Source: an uncultured Cellvibrionales bacterium (lineage in GTDB: Bacteria > Pseudomonadota > Gammaproteobacteria > Pseudomonadales > Cellvibrionaceae). From it: 64,000 nt of DNA. This document shows positions 53,550-62,794 of this stretch, piece by piece. A model generated the notes under the pieces. The model was not told where the DNA came from and did not search any database. It was given only the letters and a program-made list of their open reading frames with translations. The stretch is taken from positions 49,381-113,380 of the forward strand of contig CAJWBQ010000012.1 of the NCBI GenBank assembly GCA_913020115.1. Direction: 5' to 3'. Each line of letters starts with the position of its first letter. Within the stretch, counting starts at the first letter, position 1. Both the position numbers and the translations under genes were made by a program.

Positions 53550-55070
53550 CTAGGCGCACTGTTGGCTCTCTAAAGCAATCTCTAGGCCGTAAGTCTGTAG
53601 TATATATTGATTCAAGGCGTCCTGTTCCGAGTCAGTCAGCACCAGACCGAGTTTTGTTCGTCGCCAAAGAATGTCTTCAGCGCTTTTGGCCCACTCACTC
53701 TCAAACAAGTAGTCGACTTCCCTTTGATAGAGTCCGCCTCCAAGGTGTTCGCCCATGTCGTCTATGTTTTTTACACCTTGCAGGAAGGTCTTGCATAAGG
53801 TGCCGTAAGTCCGAGTGTAACGTTCACACAGGCTACTTGGTAACCATGGGAGCTCCCGTGCCAGCGATTGGCTGTGAGCCCTGCGGTCGGAAAAATCGCC
53901 CCCCGGCAGGTGTTGAGTGGCGGTCCATGGTGCGGTCATTAGTGGGAAGAATGGGCTGAGGCGGTCTACAACGGCTTCTGCCAGCTTTCTGTACGTGGTG
54001 ATCTTGCCGCCGTATATAGACAGAAGAGGGGCCTGGTTTCCGTCTGAGCTGAGCTCGAAGGTGTAGTCTCGAGTGACCGCCTGGGCATTTTCTGACTCGT
54101 CGCTGATTAATGGGCGAACGCCGGAGTAGGTCGCTACAATGTCTTTGGCGGCGAGCTTCGCTTTGAAGTATTGATTGGTGATTTCGATTAAGTAGTCAAC
54201 TTCCTCTGTTGAAATCTCTGCCGCTCCGGGGTCGCCTTCATGTTCGACATCGGTGGTGCCAATTAAAGAAAAGTCCTCTTCATAGGGAATTACAAAAACA
54301 ATGCGTTCGTCCTCATTTTGAAGCATGTAGGCTTCGGTTTGTGTATGTATTTTAGGCACAATGATGTGGCTGCCCTTCACTAATCGTATTTGTTTTTCAG
54401 GTTGAACCTTCAAGGCATCGTTGAACAGATGGCTCACCCAGGGGCCCGCCGCGTTCACAAGTGCGCGGGCATAAAGCGTTTCACTGGAACCCGTTAGTTG
54501 GTTTTCCAGGGTCACTTTCCAGAGCTCATTCACGCGAACGGCCTCGACACAGCGGCTGCGAGTTTTGATTTCTGCTCCCTGGTTTCTCGCTTCAAAAGCG
54601 TTAAGGATCACCAGGCGGGCGTCATCAACCCGAGCGTCCGAAAACTCGAAGCCTTTGCGCAGGGTGTTGTTCAGTGGGTCGCTGTCGCCAAATTTAACGC
54701 TGTGAGAACCTTTTAATAGATTGCGCTTGCTCAGGTGGTCGTAGAGAAAAAGCCCTATGCGAATTAGCCAGGCTGGACGGAGGTGAGCTTGGTGCGGCAA
54801 ACGTATTCGCAAGGGTTCAATGATATGAGGGGCCTTTTTAAGTAACACTTCGCGCTCGGCGAGCGCTTCTCGGACCAATCGATATTCATGGTATTCGAGG
54901 TAGCGCAGCCCGCCGTGAATCAGCTTGCTGCTGTTGGAGGAAGTGGCTGAAGCTAAGTCATTCATCTCACACAGGGTAACCGACAAACCTCTGCCTGCGG
55001 CATCAGCCGCAATACCCACGCCGTTGATACCACCACCAATCACCAATATATCTCGAATTTCCCCGGACAT
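53550..55070 (-). CDS. glpD: Aerobic glycerol-3-phosphate dehydrogenase GlpD
   Basis: A 506-residue FAD flavoprotein. The FAD site IGGGINGVGIAADAAGRG (residues 11-28) and SSKLIHGGLRYLE are diagnostic. It oxidises sn-glycerol-3-phosphate to dihydroxyacetone phosphate at the inner membrane and passes electrons to quinone. GlpR-like half-sites lie directly upstream (55148-55218). It completes an import-hydrolysis-oxidation set with glpT and glpQ; no glpK or glpF is in the window. Confidence 0.96.
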   Translation of the reverse strand: MSGEIRDILVIGGGINGVGIAADAAGRGLSVTLCEMNDLASATSSNSSKLIHGGLRYLEYHEYRLVREALAEREVLLKKAPHIIEPLRIRLPHQAHLRPAWLIRIGLFLYDHLSKRNLLKGSHSVKFGDSDPLNNTLRKGFEFSDARVDDARLVILNAFEARNQGAEIKTRSRCVEAVRVNELWKVTLENQLTGSSETLYARALVNAAGPWVSHLFNDALKVQPEKQIRLVKGSHIIVPKIHTQTEAYMLQNEDERIVFVIPYEEDFSLIGTTDVEHEGDPGAAEISTEEVDYLIEITNQYFKAKLAAKDIVATYSGVRPLISDESENAQAVTRDYTFELSSDGNQAPLLSIYGGKITTYRKLAEAVVDRLSPFFPLMTAPWTATQHLPGGDFSDRRAHSQSLARELPWLPSSLCERYTRTYGTLCKTFLQGVKNIDDMGEHLGGGLYQREVDYLFESEWAKSAEDILWRRTKLGLVLTDSEQDALNQYILQTYGLEIALESQQCA

Positions 55071-55147
55071 GTCAAAACCTGCTCAATGTTTGTTTGTGAG
55101 TTAAATGGGGGGGTGAAATCCCCTTTTGGCTTACTATAATGTTATTC

Positions 55148-55218
55148 ATCGAACAAAATCAAACAAAAACGAACATTTATGTCGATATTCATGATGGTTC
55201 GCGTATAAACGAACATTA
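55148..55218 (-). promoter_or_regulatory. GlpR-like operator cluster before glpD
   Basis: At least three GlpR-type half or full sites: ATCGAACAAAATC (55148-55160), AAAACGAACATTTATG (55166-55181) and the imperfect palindrome TGGTTCGCGTATAAACGAAC (from 55195). E. coli GlpR reads TTCG/CGAA-centred sites of this kind. They sit 78-148 bp upstream of the glpD start. Confidence 0.7.
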
Positions 55219-55278
55219 TCTGCCTGTTAACGACATTGGAGTTGAGGGGCCCACACGGAGTCGGTCAGGGGCTGTCTT

Positions 55279-56040
55279 CTAGACGATGTGAAGGTTTACC
55301 TGATGTTCGTCCAGACAGGTTTTGATACCGGTAGGTGGTTGTTCATCGGTAAAAAAGTGATCGGCTTGGCTGATATTCCCGAGCCTGACAGTGGCGCTGC
55401 GGCCAAATTTGGAGTGGTCGGCCGCCAGCATAACCTGGTGGGAGTTAGCAATGATACTCTGGGCGACCTTTACTTCCCTGAAGTCGTAGTCCAAGAGTGA
55501 GCCGTCCGGATGAATAGCGCTAATACCAATAATGCCAAAATCCATTTGAAATTGATTGATGAAGTCTCGGGTAGCTTCGCCTACCACACCGCCGTCACGG
55601 TGGCGTATCTCACCACCCGCTAGAATAACGGTGAAATCCTCTTTGGCGTATAACAGGGTAGCCACATGGATATTATTGGTAACTACTGTCAGATTCTTGT
55701 GGTTCAACAGCGCTTTGGCGATGGTTTCTGTGGTTGTACCAATATTAATAAACAGTGAGGAGCCATCGGGAATTTCCTTGACCAGGGCCGATGCAATTCT
55801 TTCTTTTTCACTCAGATTGAGAATTTTACGATCTTGATAAGCCGTATTGGTCACCGTGCTGGATTCCAGCCCTGCTCCGCCGTGGTGACGACGAATCAGT
55901 TTTTCCTGTGCTAAAAAATTGAGGTCGCGACGGATAGTTTGCGGTGTCACTTTGAAGTGGTCAACCAGGGCGTCGATGCTCACAAATCCCTGATCTTTGA
56001 TCATTTCCATGATCAAGTCCTGGCGCCGCTGTTGGGTCAT
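55279..56040 (-). CDS. glpR: Glycerol-3-phosphate regulon repressor GlpR (DeoR family)
   Basis: A 253-residue DeoR-family repressor. ATG 56040 is chosen since GGAG lies upstream and the protein then starts MTQQRRQDLIMEMIKDQGF like E. coli GlpR; in-frame ATGs further up lack sites. The HTH at about residues 20-42 is VSIDALVDHFKVTPQTIRRD; the sugar-phosphate-binding domain includes NIGTTTETIAKAL. Glycerol-3-phosphate is the expected inducer. It lies between glpD and glpQ on the same strand. Confidence 0.92.
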   Translation of the reverse strand: MTQQRRQDLIMEMIKDQGFVSIDALVDHFKVTPQTIRRDLNFLAQEKLIRRHHGGAGLESSTVTNTAYQDRKILNLSEKERIASALVKEIPDGSSLFINIGTTTETIAKALLNHKNLTVVTNNIHVATLLYAKEDFTVILAGGEIRHRDGGVVGEATRDFINQFQMDFGIIGISAIHPDGSLLDYDFREVKVAQSIIANSHQVMLAADHSKFGRSATVRLGNISQADHFFTDEQPPTGIKTCLDEHQVNLHIV

Positions 56041-56119
56041 TTCCGTGCTCCGCTTCTGTTTAGGCGGCGATTGTCGCACATTATCAGCAGGAGATGTGTG
56101 TTGAGTCGCCGTGGGCATG

Positions 56120-57217
56120 TTATTGCTGTTCGTTTTCAAGTTGACGAACAAATGAAACGGCCCGGTCTGGGAAATCAGTAAACACACCATCAACTTTCAT
56201 TTGGATTAGAAAGACAGACAGCAGCTCTTCAAAGTCCTCGGCGTAAGGAGGAATTCTTGTGGGGTCGAGTCGGAAGGTGTAGGGGTGTACAAGAAGATTG
56301 GCCGCGTGCGCATCTCTGACGATATTTGTAGTCTTTAATTGCTCGCGTGTAGAACCCGGCATCACAATCATCGATTTCCAGGGACCAATACCATCAGCGT
56401 ACTCGGCGATCTTCTTCATGCCGCCCGGTTTAAACATCCAGTCATAGTTGTAGGGCTGTGCCTCTCCGTTGGAATAAACCATGGTTTCATTCCAGTCGCT
56501 CATGGCAATTAACTGCACGAGATTAATATCCATCTTCATCTCGGGCATCAATACATCATTGATGCGACGAGTTTCAATGGGGTCAAAACACTGCAAAAAT
56601 ACTCTGTCTGTTTTACTGGTGTAACCGTATTTTTTTAGCGTCCGTAAAACCGCCTTGCTAATGTCTTTGCCTTCGTGGCGATGAAACCAGGGAGATTTAA
56701 TCTCTGGGTAAATGCCAATATTTTTACCGGTGCTGTGGTTCAGGCCCTGAATAAGTTCTATTTCTTCTTCCAGTGTTGAAACTGAAAAGTGAGCCTTAAA
56801 CAAAGGAAAGCGAGTAGGGTAGTTGGCTTTTAGTGAAGTGCTATCGCCTTCGTCAACAGAAAACCCCTCTGACACTCGCAAGCGTTTTATTTCAGCCAGT
56901 GTGAAATCGATAGCAAACCAACGTTTGTTGCCCTCGACTTCGCGGTAGCGATTCGGGAATACCGTCATCACATCAGTAACCCGATCCAGGTAGTGATCAT
57001 GTAATACAACCAGGCGGTTGTCCTTGGTCATGACAACATCCTGTTCGATGTAGTCAACACCCATCGCGTAGGCCATGGCCTTTGCTGCCAGTGTGTGTTC
57101 CGGTAAGTAACCACTTGCTCCGCGATGAGCGATAACCAGCTTCTCAGCGCTGGCAATGGCTGCTGTATTGGAGAACAGCAGCGAAACTAACAGTGTTGCT
57201 GTAATTCTAAAGCGCAT
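56120..57217 (-). CDS. glpQ: Periplasmic glycerophosphodiester phosphodiesterase GlpQ
   Basis: A 365-residue exported enzyme with a signal peptide (residues 1-24, ending ASA). The GDPD site VIAHRGASGYLPEHT and VVLHDHYLDRVTDV carries the catalytic His and metal-binding Glu/Asp. It hydrolyses deacylated phospholipid head groups to glycerol-3-phosphate, which GlpT imports. It abuts glpT (1-bp overlap). Confidence 0.95.
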   Translation of the reverse strand: MRFRITATLLVSLLFSNTAAIASAEKLVIAHRGASGYLPEHTLAAKAMAYAMGVDYIEQDVVMTKDNRLVVLHDHYLDRVTDVMTVFPNRYREVEGNKRWFAIDFTLAEIKRLRVSEGFSVDEGDSTSLKANYPTRFPLFKAHFSVSTLEEEIELIQGLNHSTGKNIGIYPEIKSPWFHRHEGKDISKAVLRTLKKYGYTSKTDRVFLQCFDPIETRRINDVLMPEMKMDINLVQLIAMSDWNETMVYSNGEAQPYNYDWMFKPGGMKKIAEYADGIGPWKSMIVMPGSTREQLKTTNIVRDAHAANLLVHPYTFRLDPTRIPPYAEDFEELLSVFLIQMKVDGVFTDFPDRAVSFVRQLENEQQ

Positions 57218-58593
57218 TAGCTTTCCACCGCTACTGAATCTGTTGAGTCTTTTCGGGCGCTTCGGTCGTGACTTGTTTCGTGGCGCAAGGTCATTGCGAG
57301 CAACAAAATCGCCGCGATACAGCCCCCTGTAAGCAGGGTAAAACCACCGTCCCAGCCGTAGGCGTCAACGGTGTATCCCATCACAATGTTGGCCACAACG
57401 GCGCCGCCGAGGTATCCAAATAAGCCAGTCAAACCGGCGGCAGTGCCCGCGGCTTTTTTGGGCACTAGTTCCAAAGCCTGCAGGCCAATCAGCATGACTG
57501 GTCCGTAAATGAGGAAGCCGATTGCCACCAGTGCCGCCATGTCAATGGTCGGATTGCCCGCGGGGTTAAACCAATAAACCAATACTGCAATTAATACCAG
57601 TGTCATAAATAAAATGCCTGCCGGTGCTCGGCGCCCTTTGAACCAACGGTCGCTAATATAGCCACATAATAATGTGCCGGGAATGCCGGCCCACTCATAC
57701 AAAAAATAAGCCCAGGAACTTTTATCCACTGAAAAATCTTTAACTTCACTTAAATACGTTGGGGCCCAATCGAGAACGCCATAACGTATTAAATACACAA
57801 ATGCGTTGGCAACGGCGATGTACCATAGCAGTTTATTGTTTAAAACATATTGCAGAAAAATCTCTTTGGCTGAGAATTCAGTTTCATGTTTTTCGCTGTA
57901 ATCAATGGGGTAGTCGTCGCGATAGCTCTCAATGGGGGGCAAGCCACAGGATTGTGGTGTATCGCGAAGCAGGAACAAAATCAGAACTGCTACAAAACTC
58001 GCAACAGCGGCTGGCACATAAAAGGCGCTGTGCCAGTCATTGAACCAAGCCATGCCCAGAACAAACAAAGGCCCAATCAATCCGCCTCCTACATTGTGGG
58101 CTACATTCCAGATAGACACTGTGCGTCCACGCTCATTACCTGAAAACCAGTGCACCATGGTGCGGCCGCAGGCAGGCCAGCCCATACCCTGAACCCAGCC
58201 GTTGAGAAACAACAGTGAGAACATAATGGCAATAGAGCTGGTGGCCCAAGGCATCAGGCCAAAAATAAACATGACACCAGAAGAAACTATCAAACCCGCC
58301 GCGAGGAAATAACGTGGGTTACTGCGATCGGAAACACTGCCCATCAAAAACTTACTTAAGCCGTAAGCAATGGAAACAGCCGATAAGGCAATTCCCAGCT
58401 GTCCTTTGGAAAACCCGTGTTCCTCTATAAGGAAGGGCATTGCCAAAGAGAAGTTCTTCCTCACCAGGTAATAACCGGCATAGCCGATAAAAATGCCTAG
58501 AAAAACCTGTAGCCGCAGCCGCTTGTAGTCTGCATCGACTTGGTCATCTGCCAATTTTGGCAGGTGAGGGGCGGGTTTAAATATTCCATACAT
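57217..58593 (-). CDS. glpT: Glycerol-3-phosphate transporter GlpT
   Basis: A 458-residue major facilitator protein of the organophosphate:phosphate antiporter family with 12 membrane helices. ATG 58593 ([14 protein letters not shown]) is favoured over an upstream ATG at 58662 because it matches GlpT and has GAGAG nearby. Motifs: [19 protein letters not shown], and [20 protein letters not shown]. It exchanges external G3P for phosphate and is first in a glpTQRD run. Confidence 0.94.
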   Translation of the reverse strand: MYGIFKPAPHLPKLADDQVDADYKRLRLQVFLGIFIGYAGYYLVRKNFSLAMPFLIEEHGFSKGQLGIALSAVSIAYGLSKFLMGSVSDRSNPRYFLAAGLIVSSGVMFIFGLMPWATSSIAIMFSLLFLNGWVQGMGWPACGRTMVHWFSGNERGRTVSIWNVAHNVGGGLIGPLFVLGMAWFNDWHSAFYVPAAVASFVAVLILFLLRDTPQSCGLPPIESYRDDYPIDYSEKHETEFSAKEIFLQYVLNNKLLWYIAVANAFVYLIRYGVLDWAPTYLSEVKDFSVDKSSWAYFLYEWAGIPGTLLCGYISDRWFKGRRAPAGILFMTLVLIAVLVYWFNPAGNPTIDMAALVAIGFLIYGPVMLIGLQALELVPKKAAGTAAGLTGLFGYLGGAVVANIVMGYTVDAYGWDGGFTLLTGGCIAAILLLAMTLRHETSHDRSARKDSTDSVAVES

Positions 58594-58662
58594 GGCAGTT
58601 ATCTCTCGTTTCTTACCTGTTATTGGTTTTATCGTTGCCCGGCTAAGGCTTGCATTGGGCAC

Positions 58663-58923
58663 TTAGCGGGATCGAGGAAGTTGATCGCACTCAGGGATTA
58701 GATCATAGGGTTAATTCAAAGAACAGGAAACGATCAAAAACGAAAACGAATGGCACTGTCGTTGACGGCGCGGTCAGTGTCGCTTTCAGTAGAGGTGTAG
58801 AACAAAAAGTAGTCAGATTGGTGGAATTTAGGATTGTGGTGACCGTTTGTAAGCAGTATTGCCGGTGGTTTGGCTCAAGGGGCGAGGTTCGCTTTGCTTC
58901 GAATGCATTCGAGGATCTGGGGT
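58663..58923. promoter_or_regulatory. Region upstream of glpT with GlpR-like half-sites
   Basis: No gene is seen here. At 58726-58752 the direct half-sites AAACGATC, AAAACGAAAACGAAT resemble GlpR sites upstream of glpT. The remainder separates glpT from the RHH gene and shows nothing else clear. Confidence 0.4.
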
Positions 58924-59133
58924 TTATTTTGGAGGTTCTTCCGCGGGGTCTTCCGGGATGTTCACCTGATCGGGCGGCCCGGGTTTTTTAACCCGGCCCG
59001 CCTGTCTCAGTGACTGTCGGAGCACATATTCAATTTGAGCATTCACACTGCGCAACTCGTCATCCGCCCAGCTTTGCATTGCCGAGAGGATGTCTTCATT
59101 GATTCTTAGTGGAAAGGCTTTTCGCCGTGCCAT
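58924..59133 (-). CDS. Arc-type ribbon-helix-helix protein
   Basis: A 69-residue protein. Residues 1-50 form an RHH DNA-binding fold ([22 protein letters not shown], then [16 protein letters not shown]); the C-terminal tail is Pro/Glu-rich. It is 15 bp after the SPFH gene on the same strand, a pairing known in other gammaproteobacteria. It probably represses the SPFH-RHH operon through the tandem repeat at 60077-60098 (inference). Confidence 0.85.
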   Translation of the reverse strand: MARRKAFPLRINEDILSAMQSWADDELRSVNAQIEYVLRQSLRQAGRVKKPGPPDQVNIPEDPAEEPPK

Positions 59134-59148
59134 GTTTGTAGTCTCGAG

Positions 59149-60015
59149 TTAATAAATGCTGCCGGCATTCACGATCGGTTGTGCGCTGTCATCCGAGCAC
59201 AAAACCACCAGAAGGTTGCTCACCATGGCCGCTTTGCGCTCATCATCCAGATCAACAATGCTGCGTTCAGACAGCTGGCCCAGCGCCATTTCAACCATGC
59301 CTACCGCGCCTTCAACCACCTTTGATCGAGCGGCAATGACCGCACTCGCCTGCTGGCGGCGGAGCATAGCACTCGCGATCTCTGGCGCATAGGCCAGGTG
59401 TGAGATGCGGGCTTCGATGACATTAACCCCGGCTTTGCCCAGGCGGTCCTGCACCTCTTTTTTGAGTGCGCTTGAAATTTCCTGAGGGTGGCTGCGAAGT
59501 GCAATTTCACCTTCTTCGTGTTGGTCGTAGGGGTAGCTGATGGCCATATTACGCAGGGCGGCCTCACTTTGAATGTTGACGTAGTCTTCATAGTCATCGA
59601 CCTCAAAGATAGCCTCTGCAGTGTCAACCACTTCCCATACAACAACGGCGGCTATTTCAATGGGGCTGCCAGAATTGTCGTTGACCTTCAATTGGCTGCT
59701 TTCAAAGTTTCTCACCCGCAAGGAAACCGGCGTTTTACTGAAGAGCGGATTCGCCCAGCGCAGGCCAGAGTCTGATGCGGTGCCCACATAGGTACCAAAT
59801 AGCTGTAATACCCGGCCAGTTTTGGGTTGAACCATAAAAAAGCCGAACCAACAGGCAAAAACGACGACAGTTACCACGAGCAGCAGAGCGGCCATTAGAA
59901 ACTTTTGGCCCATGAGGGCGGTAATGGTGAAGTAGGCAGAGGCGACCTGTGCGAGCAGCAGGATGGGAATAATGCTGTAGCCGCTGGAGGCCTTGCGCGG
60001 AATTTCTTTAATCAT
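59149..60015 (-). CDS. SPFH/Band 7 membrane protein
   Basis: A 288-residue stomatin/prohibitin-like protein. Two hydrophobic N-terminal segments (about 16-58) are followed by the SPFH domain (about 62-225; [46 protein letters not shown]) and a helical tail. SPFH proteins form oligomers in membrane microdomains and act as scaffolds or protease regulators. It is co-directional with and just before the RHH gene. Confidence 0.9.
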   Translation of the reverse strand: MIKEIPRKASSGYSIIPILLLAQVASAYFTITALMGQKFLMAALLLVVTVVVFACWFGFFMVQPKTGRVLQLFGTYVGTASDSGLRWANPLFSKTPVSLRVRNFESSQLKVNDNSGSPIEIAAVVVWEVVDTAEAIFEVDDYEDYVNIQSEAALRNMAISYPYDQHEEGEIALRSHPQEISSALKKEVQDRLGKAGVNVIEARISHLAYAPEIASAMLRRQQASAVIAARSKVVEGAVGMVEMALGQLSERSIVDLDDERKAAMVSNLLVVLCSDDSAQPIVNAGSIY

Positions 60016-60076
60016 GTTGTTGCTCCAAACCTAGGGCAGTGAAAAGGCACACGGACTGGATGGACCAGTCATTCAA

Positions 60077-60098
60077 TGTGATATCATTGTGACATCAT
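60077..60098 (-). promoter_or_regulatory. Tandem 11-bp repeat, candidate RHH operator
   Basis: TGTGATATCAT (60077-60087) is followed at once by TGTGACATCAT (60088-60098), differing in one base. Each holds a palindromic centre (TGATATCA, TGACATCA) and the period is about one helical turn, which is the usual layout for two RHH dimers side by side. It lies 62-83 bp upstream of the SPFH start. Confidence 0.6.
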
Positions 60099-60278
60099 AT
60101 TGTTCTGAATCTAGTTGAAATGCAAGTAATAAGATAAATTCGCTTGGGAGAGGGCGTTAATATGGGCTTGCCAGTGACAGGAAAATGTACATTTTGGCGA
60201 TTTTTCACGCGCATCTATGCGAATTATCGGTGACATCTAAGCTCTTGATAAATTAGTTAAAAACTTAGGTTTAATGTC

Positions 60279-60307
60279 TTGACTCAGAGGAGATGAATCC
60301 ATAATAT
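60279..60307 (+). promoter_or_regulatory. Sigma-70 promoter of tRNA-Arg
   Basis: TTGACT (60279-60284), a 17-bp spacer and TAATAT (60302-60307), followed by ACGCGCC. The predicted start is only a few bases before the tRNA. Confidence 0.85.
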
Positions 60308-60319
60308 ACGCGCCTCTAC

Positions 60320-60396
60320 GCACTCGTAGCTCAGCTGGATAGAGTACTCGGCTACGAACCGAGCGGTCGAAGGTTCGAATCCTTCCGAGTGCGCCA
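60320..60396 (+). tRNA. tRNA-Arg (ACG), integration target
   Basis: A 77-nt gene with encoded CCA. Acceptor GCACTCG/CGAGTGC, anticodon stem CTCGG/CCGAG with loop CTACGAA and anticodon ACG at 60354-60356. An integrase gene ends 45 bp after it. The T-arm and 3' end (about 60373-60396) are the probable att core. Confidence 0.97.
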
Positions 60397-60403
60397 TATA
60401 TAT

Positions 60404-60440
60404 CAAGGACTTACGTGAAAGCGTAGGTCCTTTGTTTTTT
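60404..60440. terminator. Terminator of tRNA-Arg, shared with the integrase gene
   Basis: AAGGACTTACG (60405-60415) pairs with CGTAGGTCCTT (60422-60432) with one G-U pair and a 6-nt loop, followed by TGTTTTTTC. It stops tRNA-Arg transcription and, from the other side, lies right after the integrase stop with A-rich flank. Confidence 0.85.
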
Positions 60441-61484
60441 CTAACGTAGAGTTTTCGTAGGGTTCAACTCTACGATCTCCATTTTGCGCTCTATTCTGGA
60501 CGCCGCCGTCGATAAATGCTCCGGTGCTAAATGCGCATACCGTAGTACCATCTCATACGATTTCCAGCCACCCAGCTCCATTAATTCCTGCAAGCTGGTA
60601 CCACTCATCACATGCCAACTGGCCCAGGTGTGGCGAAGATCGTGAAACCGAAATTCTGTAATCCCTGCCCTTATCAGAGCACGCTTCCACGCTGAGCCAA
60701 CACGATCCATGCGTTTGCCTCCAAAGGTAAAACACCATTGACGGCTTTTGCCAACGCACTCCCGTAAGGCGAGTACGGCATCGTTGTTGAGTGGTATGCC
60801 ACGACCTTCTCCATTCTTGGTCGTGCCATGATCGAGCCAAGCCACCCTCCGGTCCAGATCCACCCGTCTCCATTCCAGGTTCACGATCTCGCCCATTCGG
60901 CAACCCGTTGATAACGCAAACTGCACCACAGGGCACAGGTGTTTTGGTAGCTCCTCAAGCAAATGATCGGCTTCTTCACGCTGTAAAAATCGAACCCGCT
61001 GCTTCGGCTCTTTGAGCATCCGCAGCTTTGAAAAACGTTCCACCCAATTCCATTCATCTCGCGCCAAATGCAAAATACGTCGCACCACTTCCAGTGCACG
61101 ATTGATTGTGCCGTTGGCAACGCGGTGCTCGGTTTGACGAAGATGAATAAACGGCCAGATCGCATCCATATTCACTTGCTTCAAATTGAGCTCCCCCAAA
61201 AAGGGATCCAATTTCTTCAAGTTGTCGATATCTGCCTGAAGGGTACGCTTACCTGAATTTTCAGCCAGGTAGCGCACCACCGCTTCACGCCACGAATGCT
61301 CTGTGGGAACGCCATCCCGCAGGGCTTTGTGTGCGCTTGCTTTGAGGTTGATTAAGTACTCGTTGGCGGCGTCTTTGTCTTTAAGCCGAGTGCTGCGACA
61401 TACTCGCTGTCCACACGGCAGGACGACATCGATCCACCAGTACGGCGAGTCTTTCCGCCGATAGAGTCCACGTTCTCGAGCCAT
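60441..61484 (-). CDS. Tyrosine site-specific integrase
   Basis: A 347-residue phage/island-type integrase. An N-terminal arm-type binding domain (about 1-60), a core-binding SAM-like domain (about 65-155), and the catalytic domain (about 170-330) are visible. Catalytic residues: Arg in TGCRMGEIVNLEW, His-x-x-Arg in HDLRHTWASWH, His/Trp in GGWKS, and Tyr in VLRYAHLAPEHL. It ends 45 bp from tRNA-Arg, its likely attachment site. Its 5' end overlaps the upstream excisionase frame by 133 bp. Confidence 0.95.
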   Translation of the reverse strand: MARERGLYRRKDSPYWWIDVVLPCGQRVCRSTRLKDKDAANEYLINLKASAHKALRDGVPTEHSWREAVVRYLAENSGKRTLQADIDNLKKLDPFLGELNLKQVNMDAIWPFIHLRQTEHRVANGTINRALEVVRRILHLARDEWNWVERFSKLRMLKEPKQRVRFLQREEADHLLEELPKHLCPVVQFALSTGCRMGEIVNLEWRRVDLDRRVAWLDHGTTKNGEGRGIPLNNDAVLALRECVGKSRQWCFTFGGKRMDRVGSAWKRALIRAGITEFRFHDLRHTWASWHVMSGTSLQELMELGGWKSYEMVLRYAHLAPEHLSTAASRIERKMEIVELNPTKTLR

Positions 61485-61699
61485 AGTTCCTCCTTAATGG
61501 CCCGCCCTCTGGCCTTATAATCGTCTAACCAGCGGTCAAGATCAACTGTATCGTAGACGCGGCGACGACCAAGTCGGACGGCTGGTGGCCCTATCTCAGT
61601 CAAAAGTGTGGTTCCTATGCCGAGGTAATTGGCGGCTTGCTGTTGGCTGAGACAGCGAGCGTGGGGGAGAGGAAGTGCAGGTTGCTTAGGGGGATCCAT
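61352..61699 (-). CDS. AlpA/Xis-like helix-turn-helix protein
   Basis: A 115-residue protein whose residues 14-62 form a MerR/AlpA-type winged helix (CLSQQQAANYLGIGTTLLTEI, then RLGRRRVYDTVDLDRWLDDY). Such small proteins act as excisionases or activators of integrase genes. The C-terminal 45 residues overlap the integrase start in another frame; the true stop may be earlier in evolution but the frame is open. Coupled expression with int is expected. Confidence 0.78.
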   Translation of the reverse strand: MDPPKQPALPLPHARCLSQQQAANYLGIGTTLLTEIGPPAVRLGRRRVYDTVDLDRWLDDYKARGRAIKEELWLENVDSIGGKTRRTGGSMSSCRVDSEYVAALGLKTKTPPTST

Positions 61700-62794
61700 A
61701 TCTATCCTCGGCTAAATTATGCCCCTGAATAAAATGATTGTTTATCTGATGACTAAATTAGCGCGCCAAATGATTACTGACGATAGCGATTATATTTTTT
61801 CAATCAAGAGATAACGTTACATTTTTTAAAGAACCTAAATTTCAAGTTGTGTCACTGGAAAATCTACGGGCGAATACATTCAACATTTATTGTTGGAGAT
61901 AGTTGGAAGGTATAGGGCCAAAAAAGAATATGCAATAGGAAATCAAGACAGCTTGTGTAGTGGTTTAGTCTTGATGGACTTGAAATTTTAGTCGGTGTCG
62001 AGAGGTTTTCTTGGGCGACTTATTTTGTGTCGTTTCTTTCCAAACAAATAATATTTTTTAAATATTGGGAGAAATTTTATCTGGCGTTATCTGAATTCGT
62101 TCTGAGTTATCTCGCGCTATCAGAAAGGCTCTGAAAATTTTATAAAGTTTATGTTCGCGATGCATTAACTGAGTGGCCCTGATAAACCAAGACAGAGAGT
62201 GTCGCGATAGTCTGGTGTGTAAATTTACAAGTTCCTGTATAACGAATTTTCAGGATTATGGTGATTTTTTTATCAAAATGATTGTCATTTATTAATTGTT
62301 ATCGAAAAACATCACTGCTAGTGTTTTTGAGGTTAAGAGCTCTTTCGTGTGTGCTATTGGAAATGGTTCAAACGCCGTTTTCGGGGCTTATGATTCTGGC
62401 ACTGTCGTTGGGAAAAAGAGCAGAAAAAGATGGGTGATCAAAATGTAGTCTGTTTTACGTGTAAACAGGCCACTTTTTGATCAAACAACCACGACAGGCT
62501 TTGTCTTGATTTATTTTTGATCAGACGATCATTGCCAATTGACCCTCGAAAAAAGCTTGCCCTGTAGGGACGGATTTTATTTACATTAAACGACAAGTAT
62601 GACCTACATTTTTCCTCAATGGAAATTTATTTCAGAGTTCTATGCTGACTACGGTCAACGAATCTATCGCAGCCACGGCGGAAATGTGGCAGGGAATATC
62701 CACCCGCGCAGGAGCGTGAACGGATTAGCGTTTATGGAGCTTGAAATATTCGCAGTCGGTGCGTGCATCGGTAGCCCCTATGTCACAGAAGTTT
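61700..62794. other. AT-rich noncoding DNA of the element
   Basis: About 1.1 kb without a believable gene. It has short hairpins, including a nested one at 62435-62483 where TGATCAAAA pairs with TTTTGATCA around CTGTTT/AAACAG, and repeated TTTTTGATCA at 62474 and 62514. A small open frame at 62599-62799 lacks a ribosome site and family likeness. Promoters for the excisionase gene and for a downstream RNA should lie here. Confidence 0.6.

Larger units (their letters stand above)
60016..60319. other. Regulatory gap between SPFH gene and tRNA-Arg
   Basis: These 304 bp hold divergent control regions. The left part carries the tandem 11-bp repeat (60077-60098) for the SPFH operon; the right part carries the tRNA-Arg promoter (60279-60307). 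Between them, the DNA is AT-rich without an ORF or other clear signal. Confidence 0.7.

Noticed and set aside
62271..62295. Fur box AATGATTGTCATT
   Set aside because: The core palindrome is short and flanks match the consensus poorly; no iron gene follows.
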